A stretch of DNA of 64,000 nucleotides from NCBI GenBank assembly GCA_030830965.1, contig JAURLX010000021.1, positions 101,869-165,868 of the forward strand. The letters run 5' to 3'. Below are positions 33,648-42,675 of this stretch, one piece after another. The translations under genes were made by a program, and so were the position numbers. The stretch comes from Verrucomicrobiota bacterium (GTDB lineage Bacteria > Verrucomicrobiota > Verrucomicrobiia > Opitutales > UBA953). The first letter of the stretch is position 1; each line of letters opens with the position of its first letter. The notes under the pieces are model-generated. The model saw nothing but the letters and a program-made list of their open reading frames with translations, was not told the DNA's origin and searched no databases.

Positions 33648-35933
33648 TCACTTGAGCTCCGGCAAGGCGTAGTAGGCGACCTCAGCGAAGAAGAACTCGG
33701 CCATATTGAGCCGAGCGTAGTCGTAGTGCCCGATGGCCTTCAGCAAGGCAGCGCGCTCCTGCGGGGCGCCCGCCAAAGCCACGACGGCGGCGGCGGCGAG
33801 GGGGTTGCGCATCCAGGCGGCCTCGTAGCTTTTCCGCAGCCCCCGCTTCTGCGGGTTCGCGATGCCGGCGAGTCGTTCGGCGTCCTTCTGGGTGGGCTGC
33901 GGGAACCACTGGTCGTAGACCTGACGCCAGTCGGCGTTGCCAAAGACTTTCTGGTCGGCGTTGTCGAACTGAGCGTGGGTCGCCAGGGCGGGCATGGCGA
34001 ACTGCGCGGTGACGGCGAGGCCCTTGCGATAGGCCTCCCTGGTCTGCGCATCCTCCTCGACCGAGGCCAGCCACGCGAGGCCCGCCTGGGTGCCGACGTA
34101 GATCCAGAACTGTCCTTTCTGCAGATTGGGGATGAAGCCGAGGTCGCGCGGACACCCGAGCGCGCAGATCTCACGGCGGGTCTCGGCCGAGTTCGCAGGC
34201 CTCTCGTCCAAGGCCTTGCGATACCGCTCCAGCCAGGAGGGGTCGCCGGTCATCTCATGCGTCGCCCTCAGCAGATGGAGATAACGTGCGGCGTCCCGGA
34301 AATGCTCGCCCTTGTATCCTCCGCGGAAGTCCCCCTTGAAGGCGCCGTCGCACGGGACGCGCCAGCCGGTCGACTCCAGCACGTCGGCGACTTCGCGCAC
34401 CTTGGCCACGAGGGTCGCGCGTTCCTCGGCGGAGGGAATGTCGCTCCGCAGGTAGGCCTGGAGGCCGAGGAACCACGGATGCATCTGGTCGTCGGAACTC
34501 AGCGGGTAGTGGCATCGGCCGTCGGAACCCACGCCTCGGGCGACGAAGCCGGGGACGTCCGAGACCGAGGCGCACTTGAGCAGCCCTCCGGCGAGCCGGC
34601 GGGCCTCCTCCCTGTCTGAGGCAGCCCCGCTGCGCCGGGCCCGCTCGACCATGGCCTGCAGGTACATGCCGGTGAACATCGGCCCATTCTCGATCGGGCT
34701 CCACCAGCCGATGGCGTTGGGCCGGCCGAGGCGGCAATCCTCCGGCGTCGGCAGTTCCCCCGCGTAATCGCGCATGATCCCATGCTCGTCGATGAAGCGC
34801 CTCCACGTCTCGGCATGGGCCTGCTTGACCGGCGGCGGAGCCGAGTCCTTCGCCGTGAGCTCCTTCATGACCGCTTCGTAGGCGGGCTTGGGCCGTCCCT
34901 TGCGGTCGAAGAGCAACGGATGGTTCACGCGCTTCCAGGGGAAGTCATTCAGCCAGCTCTGGCCGTCGTGGAGGTTCCAGAACGATACGCGGATGATGAC
35001 ATCCTCATACTTCCGAAAAAGCCGGAACAGCTTCGCATACTGTTCCGCCTGCCGCGCGAGGACGTCCGGCGGGCAGCCGTCGGCGTACGGATTGATCTTC
35101 GCCATCTCGGCCCGGTGCCTGTTGCCGTCGGCCCACCAGCGCCCGCGCGGGATCACGTCGATGTCCAGTTCGCTGACCACGGCCTTCATGCCGATGCCGC
35201 GGAGCGCGACCAGCGTCTTCTCCAACGCCTCGTAGGGCACCCGGTCGATCTCGTAATGCCCCTGGAGCCCGACCGCATGGACCGGCGCGCCGCGGGCCTT
35301 CAGCTTCGCGAGCAGCCGGAGCATCTTCTCGCGCTTGCCGTCGAGCTCGTTGTTGTAGTCGTTGTAGATCAGCAGCGCGGACGGATCCGCGGCGTGCGCG
35401 CATTCGAAGGCCAGCGCGATGAACTCCTCGCCGGCGATGCGGGTCCAGCCCGACTCACGCAGGTCGGCCTTCCCGTCATCGAGCGCCTCGTTGACCACGT
35501 CCCACGCGGCGATCCTGCCCTTGTAGCGACCGACCACCGTGTCGACGTAGGCCTTCATGCGGCTGAGCAGCGCCTCCTTGGAGACTTCCTTGTCTCCGTC
35601 GCGGTAGAACCAAGCCGGCGTGCGGTCGTCCTTGGCCCAGACCAAGCAGTGCCCCACAACTTTGAGCCCTTTGTCGTTCGCGAAGCCAACGAACCGGTCG
35701 GCCTGGGTGAAATTCCAGGCCCCTTCCTTCGGACTTACCGCCGCGGGCTTCATGCAGTTCTCCGGCGTCACGTGGCTGAAATGAGTCGTCAACAGCGACC
35801 AGTCTTCGGGACGGTCCCCGATCCGGTCGGCCAGCCCGACCCCGGATGCCCACCCCGACGCCGAGCGCAGCGACTCCGCCCGGCCCAACACGGCCAAGCA
35901 GCAGACAATCATCAGAAAGACGGCACGAAGCAT
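33648..35933 (-). CDS. GH10 endo-beta-1,4-xylanase fused to helical domain
   Basis: A 761-residue secreted protein starting at ATG 35933 (MLRAVFLMIVCCLAVLGRAES). Residues about 25-370 form a GH10 barrel: HCLVWAKDDRTPAWF, the acid/base E149 in WDVVNEALDD and the nucleophile E255 in VVSELDIDV. Residues about 385-761 are a different, alpha-helical domain, with repeats resembling an (alpha/alpha) toroid (GWWSPIENGPMFTGMYLQAM, DDQMHPWFLGLQAYL, FIPNLQKGQFWIYVGTQAGL). The second domain was not assigned to a family. Cleavage of xylan backbone plus a second activity or binding role is inferred. Confidence 0.9.
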   Translation of the reverse strand: MLRAVFLMIVCCLAVLGRAESLRSASGWASGVGLADRIGDRPEDWSLLTTHFSHVTPENCMKPAAVSPKEGAWNFTQADRFVGFANDKGLKVVGHCLVWAKDDRTPAWFYRDGDKEVSKEALLSRMKAYVDTVVGRYKGRIAAWDVVNEALDDGKADLRESGWTRIAGEEFIALAFECAHAADPSALLIYNDYNNELDGKREKMLRLLAKLKARGAPVHAVGLQGHYEIDRVPYEALEKTLVALRGIGMKAVVSELDIDVIPRGRWWADGNRHRAEMAKINPYADGCPPDVLARQAEQYAKLFRLFRKYEDVIIRVSFWNLHDGQSWLNDFPWKRVNHPLLFDRKGRPKPAYEAVMKELTAKDSAPPPVKQAHAETWRRFIDEHGIMRDYAGELPTPEDCRLGRPNAIGWWSPIENGPMFTGMYLQAMVERARRSGAASDREEARRLAGGLLKCASVSDVPGFVARGVGSDGRCHYPLSSDDQMHPWFLGLQAYLRSDIPSAEERATLVAKVREVADVLESTGWRVPCDGAFKGDFRGGYKGEHFRDAARYLHLLRATHEMTGDPSWLERYRKALDERPANSAETRREICALGCPRDLGFIPNLQKGQFWIYVGTQAGLAWLASVEEDAQTREAYRKGLAVTAQFAMPALATHAQFDNADQKVFGNADWRQVYDQWFPQPTQKDAERLAGIANPQKRGLRKSYEAAWMRNPLAAAAVVALAGAPQERAALLKAIGHYDYARLNMAEFFFAEVAYYALPELK

Positions 35934-35998
35934 CCCGTCATCAAAGCACGCATGGCATGTAAGTAAATAAATCCCAGCCAACGACACCCCTGAGGACC

Positions 35999-36086
35999 GG
36001 TCAGGCCGTCATCAAAGCGCCCCATTACTGAAATCATCGAAAGCCGGCGCTACCCAGGTCAGTGATTCGCGCGTGACGGCCTGACC
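35999..36086. repeat. 13-bp inverted repeat, 62-bp spacer
   Basis: Perfect arms GGTCAGGCCGTCA (35999-36011) and TGACGGCCTGACC (36074-36086) flank 62 bases between the xylanase and the secreted protein gene. No coding sequence is convincing here. It could be a remnant of a small mobile element or form a structured RNA. Confidence 0.6.
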
Positions 36087-36199
36087 CTTTGCCTCACCCT
36101 GCGGCGGCAGGTGCGCCATTCGGGGAATTGCAAAGGCTGTCAGTCGCTGCTCGCTTGCCATATCTTGAGGCCGGCCATTTGCTTGGCTAACTTCTCCCC

Positions 36200-36967
36200 A
36201 TGCCTCTTCGTTGGATGATCGCAGGCTTTCTGATCGCCTCCCTGCACGCCGCGGAACCGGCGGTAGTGACCTGGGCGACACCGACCAAGCCGGAGTGGGA
36301 CGGCTGGGTGAATGACGTCGTCAAGATGCGCGCCGCCCGGAAGCCGCAGCCGCCGGCAGGCTGCCTTCATTCGGAGACGGTAACCTGGGACAGCTATCAC
36401 GACGTGAACCAAAGCCATCTCGCTGACGGGCGGGTGCTTTCCTTGGACCTGAAGGACGAGGAATGGAAGGTCGTCTCCGGCTGGAAGAAGGGCAAGAAGC
36501 TCCAGCTTTGCTATGACGATGAGAACGGGGCGTCGCTGTTGGACCCTGATTCAAAGAAGCGCTTCCCGGTCAACGGCGGGTGGCGGGAGCAGGGCGGCTT
36601 CAAGCACCCGATCGACGCCTACCTGTCGTCCCTGAGAGCCAAAAGCACCTACGACATGATGTCAGCCGGCTACGAAGCCCTCCGCCTCTGGCGTCTCGAA
36701 ATCGACCGTACGGTCAGAAAGACGCTCGCCAAGAAGCACCTGCCCAAGAAGGAGCGGGACAAATTCATCGAGCTCACGGCGGCAAGGGTCAGGTATTGCG
36801 AACTTCAGGGATCGTTCGGCGGTTCGGCCATCCATGCCGACATCACCGGGACGGCAGCCGGCCCGATCGCCTCCAGTTACTCCGCAGACATCTATCGCGA
36901 CGCCTACCGGCAACTGGCCGAAATCGCGGACCATCTGGCCGCTTACGACCGGGAGCCCGGCAAGTAG
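36200..36967 (+). CDS. Secreted LprI-like domain protein, unknown
   Basis: A 255-residue protein with signal MPLRWMIAGFLIASLHA. The first half (about 20-130) is not recognised and contains a Trp-rich stretch (TPTKPEWDGWVNDVV). The second half (about 140-250) is helical with RLWRLEIDRTVRKTLAKKHL and RVRYCELQGSFGGSAIH, resembling the LprI-like domain (DUF1311) of secreted lysozyme-inhibitor-type proteins. The role is uncertain. It is a single gene just outside the tRNA-Ser-linked island. Confidence 0.75.
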   Translation: MPLRWMIAGFLIASLHAAEPAVVTWATPTKPEWDGWVNDVVKMRAARKPQPPAGCLHSETVTWDSYHDVNQSHLADGRVLSLDLKDEEWKVVSGWKKGKKLQLCYDDENGASLLDPDSKKRFPVNGGWREQGGFKHPIDAYLSSLRAKSTYDMMSAGYEALRLWRLEIDRTVRKTLAKKHLPKKERDKFIELTAARVRYCELQGSFGGSAIHADITGTAAGPIASSYSADIYRDAYRQLAEIADHLAAYDREPGK

Positions 36968-37273
36968 GCCCAGTCTGGCCAGGACTGCGGACCGTGGGGA
37001 GGAAGCGGCGGAACTTGGCTCCTGCCTGATCCGCCCTGCGGCGGCCGATGATGATTGATGGAGCCCTGGCGTCAGTCCCGTGCCGAAGTCAGATGGATCG
37101 CCCGGCAGGTCAGGGGTAAACGACGTCAAAGTGGCGGAGAGGATGGGATTCGAAGGGGGGCCATATGTGTGTTTTCTTTAGTGTTTATGAGGGTTTGGTG
37201 TACCTGTAGACGCTGCTGTAGTCAACTTAAGTGATAGATTTGGGAATCGGTGGTAATTCGCGGAAAGGGCCTC
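36968..37273. other. 306-bp gene-free stretch with island boundary
   Basis: No convincing gene is present. It holds the distal direct-repeat copy (37124-37154). The part just inside the repeat, about 37155-37250, is clearly poorer in G+C than the surroundings (tracts such as TGTGTTTTCTTTAGTG), consistent with the edge of acquired DNA. Confidence 0.7.
37124..37154. repeat. Distal attachment-site-like copy of tRNA-Ser 3' end
   Basis: A 31-bp sequence identical to 43274-43304, in the same orientation. It corresponds to the last 23 bases of tRNA-Ser(GCU), including CCA, plus 8 bases beyond it. The homology stops at both sides. It is the expected second attachment site of an element inserted at that tRNA gene. 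Confidence 0.88.
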
Positions 37274-37690
37274 TCAGTGCCCACAGACGCAGCCGTACTC
37301 CGGGCGCTTACACTCGCCGCAGAGCGAGGTGTTGAGCGTGACCCGGAAATTGGCGGGCTTGGCGTCCGCCTTGGCGCGAATCTGGACGACGATCTGGGCC
37401 GGCTCCTTGGCCTGCAGCGGCTCCTTGGTGATGAAGCCGTTGGGCTGGGCCTCCAACGCGACATCCTTTCCGTCAACCTTGACGGTCATAGTGCGGTCAC
37501 CGCGGGCGACGGGCTTGCCGGCCTCGTCGACGAAGGTCACCGTGGCCTTACGGTCCGGCTGAATCAGGAAGTCGGCGCGCACGCCGGGGGCTTCCAGGGC
37601 GCGACCGGGACGCGCGGCGGTCGCCGGCTTGGCGGGTTCGGCGGCGACGAGCGCGCCGATTGAGAGCAGTGACAGGAGTATGGTTTTCAT
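37274..37690 (-). CDS. Secreted protein with C-terminal Cys/His metal site
   Basis: A 138-residue exported protein (signal MKTILLSLLSIGALVAA) of beta-rich composition, ending in C124-GE-C127, C134-V-C136 and a terminal H138, a compact soft-metal site. No family was recognised. It overlaps the stop of the CzcA-type pump gene by 4 bases (ATGA), so it is translated with the efflux operon and lies at its end. A periplasmic metal-binding or delivery role is inferred from the motif and position. Confidence 0.82.
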   Translation of the reverse strand: MKTILLSLLSIGALVAAEPAKPATAARPGRALEAPGVRADFLIQPDRKATVTFVDEAGKPVARGDRTMTVKVDGKDVALEAQPNGFITKEPLQAKEPAQIVVQIRAKADAKPANFRVTLNTSLCGECKRPEYGCVCGH

Positions 37691-40600
37691 GGTTGGTCGG
37701 GTGTTTGGGTGGGAGAGGAACGGAAACGCGACTCGACCCAGTCGTAGAGGACGGGCAGGAGCAGGAGCGTCAGAGAGGTCGACGTGAAGATGCCGCCGAT
37801 GACGACGGTCGCCAGCGGTTGCTGTACTTCCGCGCCGGGGCCGGTCGAGAGCGCCATCGGCACGAAGCCGAGGGACGCGACGAGCGCGGTCAGGAGCTTT
37901 GGACGCAGGCGGGTCAGCGTGCCGTCCGTCACGGCCTGACGTAGCGGGACCCCGGACTCACGGAGCTGGTTGATGAAGCTGATCAGCATGATGCCGTTGA
38001 GCACGGCGATGCCCGAGACGGCGATGAAGCCGATGCCGGCCGAGACCGTGAACGGCATGCCGCGCAGCCAGAGGGCGAGCACGCCGCCGGTGGCGGCCAG
38101 GGGCACGCAGGTGAACACCAGGACCGCCTGGCGGAAGCTACCGAACCCGGCGTAGATGAGAAGCAGGATCAGCCCGAGCGCCGCGGGCACGACCAGGGCA
38201 AGGCGTTCGCGGGCGCGCTGCAGGTTCTCGAACTGGCCGCCGAACTCCCAGTAGACGCCGCCGACCGGCTTGACCTCGGCCTTGAGCCGGGCCTCGGCCT
38301 CGCGGACGAAGCCCTCGGTGTCGCGGCCCCGGACGTTGATCAGGATGGCCAGGCGTCGCCGAGCATCCTCGCGGGTGATGGTGCCGGGACGCTCGACCAG
38401 TTTGATGTCGGCGACCTTAGAAAGCGCGACCATCGTGCCGGAGCCATCCTCCGCCGAGACCGACAGGTCGCCGATACGCGCCGGCGAACTTTGCTCCGCA
38501 CCAGACAGCCGCACGACGACCTCCACAGGACGTCCCTGGGCGGGAATCTGCCCGGCCTTAGCGCCACCTAGGGCGGTGGAGACGATGTCATTAAGTTCCT
38601 CGGAATGCAGGTTGCGACGGACCAACTGATCCCGCCTGGGGACGATGTCGACCGAGGGCAGCATGCCAGCGGCCTCGAAGGCCACGTCGCCGCCTCCGGG
38701 AATCTTGCGCAGGACCTCGACGGCCTGCGTGGCGACGGACTCCAAGTCCGAAAGCTCGTCCCCGAAGATCTTCAGCGAGAGGTCGGCGCGGGCGCCGGCC
38801 ATCATCTCATTGAAGCGCATCTGGATGGGCTGGGAGAACATCGTGGCCTGCCCAGGGACGGTGCGGTCGAGAAGCTCGGACATCAGCTGGATGAGCCTCG
38901 CCTTGGTGACAGGCGAGCCGCCCTCCTTTCGCCAGGTTTCACGCGGCTTGAGCATGACGTAGGTATCCGAGACGTTCGGGCCCATGGGGTCGCTGGCGAT
39001 CTCGGACGTCCCGATGCGGGCGAAGATATGGTCAATCTCGGGGAACTTGGCTCGCAAGAGGGACTCCGAACGCTTCTGCAGGTCCACGGACGAACGGAGG
39101 TCGAGGCTGGAGGCGCGGACAAACTGAATCGTGATGGACCCCTCGTCGAGCTGCGGGATGAAGTCGGCGCCGAGGCGGGTGTAGCCGACCGCGGCCGCCA
39201 GGGCGGCGAACGCGGAGGCCGCGACGGCGGCGGTCCGATGAGCGAAGCACCAGTCGAGCATCACCGCGAAACCTGACTTGAGCCGACGGATCAAGCCGCC
39301 CTCCTCCGCGTGGCCCTCGGCGCGCAGCCAGAAGGACGCCAAGGCAGGCATGACCGTGAGGGCGACGACGGCCGAGGCGGCCAGGGCGACCACGACGGCT
39401 CCGGCCATGGGCTTGAACATCTTCCCCTCGATGCCCTCGAGGGCGAAGATCGGCACATAGACGAGCGTGATGACGGTGACGCCGAGGAACATCGGACCGG
39501 CGACCTCGCCGGCCGCGGCGGAAAGCTCAGACGTGCGTTCATCCTCCGTCAGGGGACGGCCGAGGGCGCGGACCCGCTCCTCCAACCGTCTCAGGAAGTT
39601 CTCCACCATCACGACGGATCCGTCAACGATGAGCCCGAAGTCGATCGCGCCCAGGCTCATCAGGTTGGCGCTCGATTTCGAGGCCGCCATGCCGGTGAGC
39701 AGCAGCAGGAAGGACAGAGGGATGGCCAGGGCGACGAGCAGCGCGGCCCGCCAGTGGCCGAGCAGCAAGAGCAGCACCGCGATGACGATAAGCGCACCTT
39801 CGAGCAGGTTGGTCTCGACGGTGCGGATAGTCGACCCGACGAGGTCGGAGCGGTCATAGAGCACGGTCAGCTTCACGCCCTCCGGCAGGTGGGCACCGAT
39901 GGCAGCGAGCTTCTCCGTCGCGCGGCGCGAGACCTCGCGGGAGTTCTCGCCGGCGAGCATGATGGCAGCTCCGACGACCGCTTCGTGGCCGTCGACGGTG
40001 GCCGCGCCCATACGGGTGGCGTTGCCGATCGAAACACCAGCGACAGCGCCCACGGTCACGGCGGGGCCAAGACCGGCCGGACGCAACGGGATGCCGGCCA
40101 AGTCCTGGGCGGTTCGCACACGGGTGTCGGCCCGGACAGTGAAGGCTTCCCCGCCCAGCGAGACGACTCCGCCGCCGGCGTTCTCGGTATTGCGGCGCAC
40201 GGCTCGGAGCAGTTCAGACATGGGCACGCCGGCCTTGGCCAACTTGGCGAGGTCCGGCTCGACGAGCATCTGACGCTCATGGCCGCCGATGACGTTGACG
40301 TCCGCCAACCCAGGGGTGGAGCGAAGGGCCGGACGTACCCGCGTGTCATGCAGCAGGCGAAGCTCCCGCAGGCACGTGGCCTCGTCGGCCGGCGCCTTTG
40401 CTTCCGCCGTGTAACCGATGGAGTAATAGACGATCTCACCCAGGCCGGTACTGATCGGCGCCATCACGGGCACGGCGCCCGGCGGCAGGTTGACGGAGGC
40501 CTGACCGATGCGCTCGGTCACGAGCTGGCGGGCGCGGAAGATATCCGTGCCGTCCTCGAAGATCAGCGTAACCTGGGAGAGGCCGACCTTGGAGAGCGAA

Positions 40601-40848
40601 CGGAACTCCACGAGACCAGGCAGGCCGGAGAGTTCTGACTCCAGCGGGATGGTCATGCGGGACTCGATCTCGTCAGCCGCAAGGGCGGGAATCGCGGTGT
40701 TGATCTGCACCTGCGGGCCCGTGATATCAGGCATGGCATCCACCGGAACGCGATAGGCCGACCAGAAACCGAGGACGCTGAGCAGCAGGGCGCACGTCAG
40801 CACGGCGCCGCGGCGGCGGATGGACCAGCGGGCGAGGGCCGCGACCAT
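37687..40848 (-). CDS. CzcA-type heavy-metal efflux RND pump
   Basis: A 1053-residue RND transporter. The start is ATG 40848 (MVAALARWSIRRRGAVLT); the open frame upstream is the shadow of the adaptor gene. The heavy-metal family signature in helix IV is GAIDFGLIVDGSVVMVEN, with D403, D409 and E416 as in CzcA (Co/Zn/Cd/Ni) and not the CusA (Cu/Ag) form. Two large periplasmic loops and about twelve helices are present. It drives proton-coupled export of divalent metal across the envelope with the adaptor and TolC-like channel encoded just upstream. Confidence 0.95.
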   Translation of the reverse strand: MVAALARWSIRRRGAVLTCALLLSVLGFWSAYRVPVDAMPDITGPQVQINTAIPALAADEIESRMTIPLESELSGLPGLVEFRSLSKVGLSQVTLIFEDGTDIFRARQLVTERIGQASVNLPPGAVPVMAPISTGLGEIVYYSIGYTAEAKAPADEATCLRELRLLHDTRVRPALRSTPGLADVNVIGGHERQMLVEPDLAKLAKAGVPMSELLRAVRRNTENAGGGVVSLGGEAFTVRADTRVRTAQDLAGIPLRPAGLGPAVTVGAVAGVSIGNATRMGAATVDGHEAVVGAAIMLAGENSREVSRRATEKLAAIGAHLPEGVKLTVLYDRSDLVGSTIRTVETNLLEGALIVIAVLLLLLGHWRAALLVALAIPLSFLLLLTGMAASKSSANLMSLGAIDFGLIVDGSVVMVENFLRRLEERVRALGRPLTEDERTSELSAAAGEVAGPMFLGVTVITLVYVPIFALEGIEGKMFKPMAGAVVVALAASAVVALTVMPALASFWLRAEGHAEEGGLIRRLKSGFAVMLDWCFAHRTAAVAASAFAALAAAVGYTRLGADFIPQLDEGSITIQFVRASSLDLRSSVDLQKRSESLLRAKFPEIDHIFARIGTSEIASDPMGPNVSDTYVMLKPRETWRKEGGSPVTKARLIQLMSELLDRTVPGQATMFSQPIQMRFNEMMAGARADLSLKIFGDELSDLESVATQAVEVLRKIPGGGDVAFEAAGMLPSVDIVPRRDQLVRRNLHSEELNDIVSTALGGAKAGQIPAQGRPVEVVVRLSGAEQSSPARIGDLSVSAEDGSGTMVALSKVADIKLVERPGTITREDARRRLAILINVRGRDTEGFVREAEARLKAEVKPVGGVYWEFGGQFENLQRARERLALVVPAALGLILLLIYAGFGSFRQAVLVFTCVPLAATGGVLALWLRGMPFTVSAGIGFIAVSGIAVLNGIMLISFINQLRESGVPLRQAVTDGTLTRLRPKLLTALVASLGFVPMALSTGPGAEVQQPLATVVIGGIFTSTSLTLLLLPVLYDWVESRFRSSPTQTPDQP

Positions 40849-40849
40849 C

Positions 40850-41284
40850 TCAGTGTCCGTCGGCGCAGCCGACGCCCCCCTTGATGGCCTGCAGTTCGGC
40901 GAGCCAGAGATCCCACACACCCTCGACGGCGACCACGTCGCCCTCGAGCAGGCCATCCGCGACCTGGATCGTGCCGACGGACTCCGCGCCAATCTTGACC
41001 GGAGTACGCAACCAACGCTGGCCGTTCTGGACAAAGACGAAACTGCCTTCGGAGGTTCGAAGCAAAGCTTGGACCGGCACCAGCACACGCTCGCCGCTGG
41101 CCTGAGCCTCGGCCTTGCGCAGGCCGATGAACTCGACCGCCTCAGGGGTGAGCAGCAGCCCCTGCCCCTTCTTGAATTCGGCGGCCTTAGCCGCCGGTGC
41201 GTGGCTTTCGGTCCCGACCGAGGTCGCGGGCTTGCCGCAACCGGCCAAGGCAGCCAGGGAGCATGCGAGGAAGACGTTTCTCAT
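40850..41284 (-). CDS. Minimal RND periplasmic adaptor lipoprotein
   Basis: A 144-residue lipoprotein (lipobox L-A-G-C16). It contains only the beta-barrel and membrane-proximal parts of an adaptor (RVLVPVQALLRTSEGSFVFV, WLRTPVKIGAESVGTIQVAD, LEGDVVAVEGVWDLW); the alpha-hairpin and lipoyl domains of CzcB/CusB (usually 350-500 residues) are absent. It lies 1 base before the pump and overlaps the TolC-like gene by 4 bases, so the frame is intact and coupled. A pared-down adaptor is more likely than a broken one, but truncation cannot be excluded. Confidence 0.85.
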   Translation of the reverse strand: MRNVFLACSLAALAGCGKPATSVGTESHAPAAKAAEFKKGQGLLLTPEAVEFIGLRKAEAQASGERVLVPVQALLRTSEGSFVFVQNGQRWLRTPVKIGAESVGTIQVADGLLEGDVVAVEGVWDLWLAELQAIKGGVGCADGH

Positions 41285-42549
41285 CGGGCGGAGACGGGAT
41301 TGAAGTTCACGCCGCTCAGTTCGCGGAGGCGGAAGCCGGCTTCGACGGCCTGCTCTTGGATCACCAAAGCGGAGTCGACGGCCTCGAGGTAACCCGCCTG
41401 GGCGTCCATGAAGAGCTGCAGGGAGAGAGCCCCCGCGCGGAAATGGCTTTCGGCGAGCTTGGCGGCTTCGGCGAAGCGCACCGCCGGGTCATCCTTGTGC
41501 ATGCGCAGCTGGTCGACCTTGGAGGCATAGGATAGCCAGGTCTGGCCGAGGTCCTTCTCGACGTCACGCCAGGCCGCGGCGATGGCCGCCTTCGACTGCC
41601 GCTTGCGCTCGTTGGCCGCGCGCTCGGCGGAACCGGAACGGCCGCTCACGGGCAGCGGGATGTCGAAGCGGAGGCCCACGATGGTCTCGCGCCCACCCAC
41701 GCGGTCCTGCGAGACGTAAGGTCCGGCCGTGAAGCCCGGGACGCTGTCCGAACGCGCGAGGTCCGACTGCAGGCTCATCTGCTCGGACTCGAGGACCTGC
41801 ATCCGATAGGAGAAGTTGCCATCCCGCGCGGAAGCGAGGAACTCGTCGAGTTTGGGGGCGTCCTTGAGCGCGAGCACCGGCGCCTTGACGACGAGAGGGG
41901 CGAGCGAAGGCGCGCCGCGCAACTGGTTCATCTCCAGCAAGGCCTGCTGCAGCGCCAAACGCGCCTCCTCGGATCGGCGGCGCGCGACGACGTCGGCGGC
42001 CTCGACCGATCGCAGCTCAATGGTCGGGGCGGGGCCGGAAGGGTCGCGGCCGACCAAGGCCTTGCGCAGGCCGGCGAAGCGCTCGGCGACCTCCTCACAG
42101 GCCTGGGCACGGACCTGCGCACGGGAAAGACGATAAGCCAGCACCGTAGCCTTGGCCTCAAGTGCCTGCTCAAAGCGCCCCAGTCCGAGCTTGGCGACCT
42201 CGACCTGCCGGTCCGCGATCGCGCGACGCAGGCGCAGCCGTTCAGGCCACTCGAAGGTCTGGCTCAGCGACGCCGTCCAGACCTGACCCTCGTCGAGGAA
42301 AGCACCGCCCGCATCGCGCAGTCGCTTGCGGCCGACCTCGACCGAGAGGACGGGATCGGGATTGGAGGAAGCCGAAGAGCCTGCCTCGCGTTCAGCGGCC
42401 AGGGCAGCGACATAGCTCTGGCGCTCGGGATTGGACTCGACGGCCTGGCGGACAAGGTCGACGACCTCGACCGGAACGGGATTGGGTTCGGCTCCGCGGA
42501 CGATCAGCGGGGCCAGAAGGAAGAAGAAGGAGATGCGGGAAAGGGTCAT
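41281..42549 (-). CDS. TolC/CzcC-like outer membrane efflux protein
   Basis: A 422-residue protein with signal MTLSRISFFFLLAPLIVRG and a TolC-like internal duplication of long coiled helices (LAAEREAGSSASSNPDPVLSV, then RLRRAIADRQVEVAKLGLG, and later AVRFAEAAKLAESHFRAGA). It forms the outer-membrane channel of the metal efflux system. It overlaps the adaptor by 4 bases and follows the Cys-rich gene with a 126-base gap. Confidence 0.92.
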   Translation of the reverse strand: MTLSRISFFFLLAPLIVRGAEPNPVPVEVVDLVRQAVESNPERQSYVAALAAEREAGSSASSNPDPVLSVEVGRKRLRDAGGAFLDEGQVWTASLSQTFEWPERLRLRRAIADRQVEVAKLGLGRFEQALEAKATVLAYRLSRAQVRAQACEEVAERFAGLRKALVGRDPSGPAPTIELRSVEAADVVARRRSEEARLALQQALLEMNQLRGAPSLAPLVVKAPVLALKDAPKLDEFLASARDGNFSYRMQVLESEQMSLQSDLARSDSVPGFTAGPYVSQDRVGGRETIVGLRFDIPLPVSGRSGSAERAANERKRQSKAAIAAAWRDVEKDLGQTWLSYASKVDQLRMHKDDPAVRFAEAAKLAESHFRAGALSLQLFMDAQAGYLEAVDSALVIQEQAVEAGFRLRELSGVNFNPVSAR

Positions 42550-42675
42550 GGATTTGTTTGCATGCGGGCACAGCCCAGGGTGCCCCCTTGGACGACGGGG
42601 TGTTGATACGGCACGCCCTCTGCCGTCGCGGACGCAGGCGTGAAGGGCGGACGCACCGCCGACGGAACTACCTGC

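Noticed and set aside
36012..36281. 89-codon minus-strand open frame in the xylanase/LprI-like intergenic region
   Set aside because: It overlaps the real start of the 36200 gene, has no motif and contains one arm of the inverted repeat.
37687..40848. CusA (Cu/Ag) assignment for the RND pump
   Set aside because: The helix IV motif DFGLIVDGSVVMVEN has the CzcA-type D/D/E residues, favouring divalent metals.
40850..41284. Adaptor gene as a pseudogene
   Set aside because: It has an intact lipobox, no internal stop and overlapping or adjacent neighbours, so a minimal functional adaptor is as likely.
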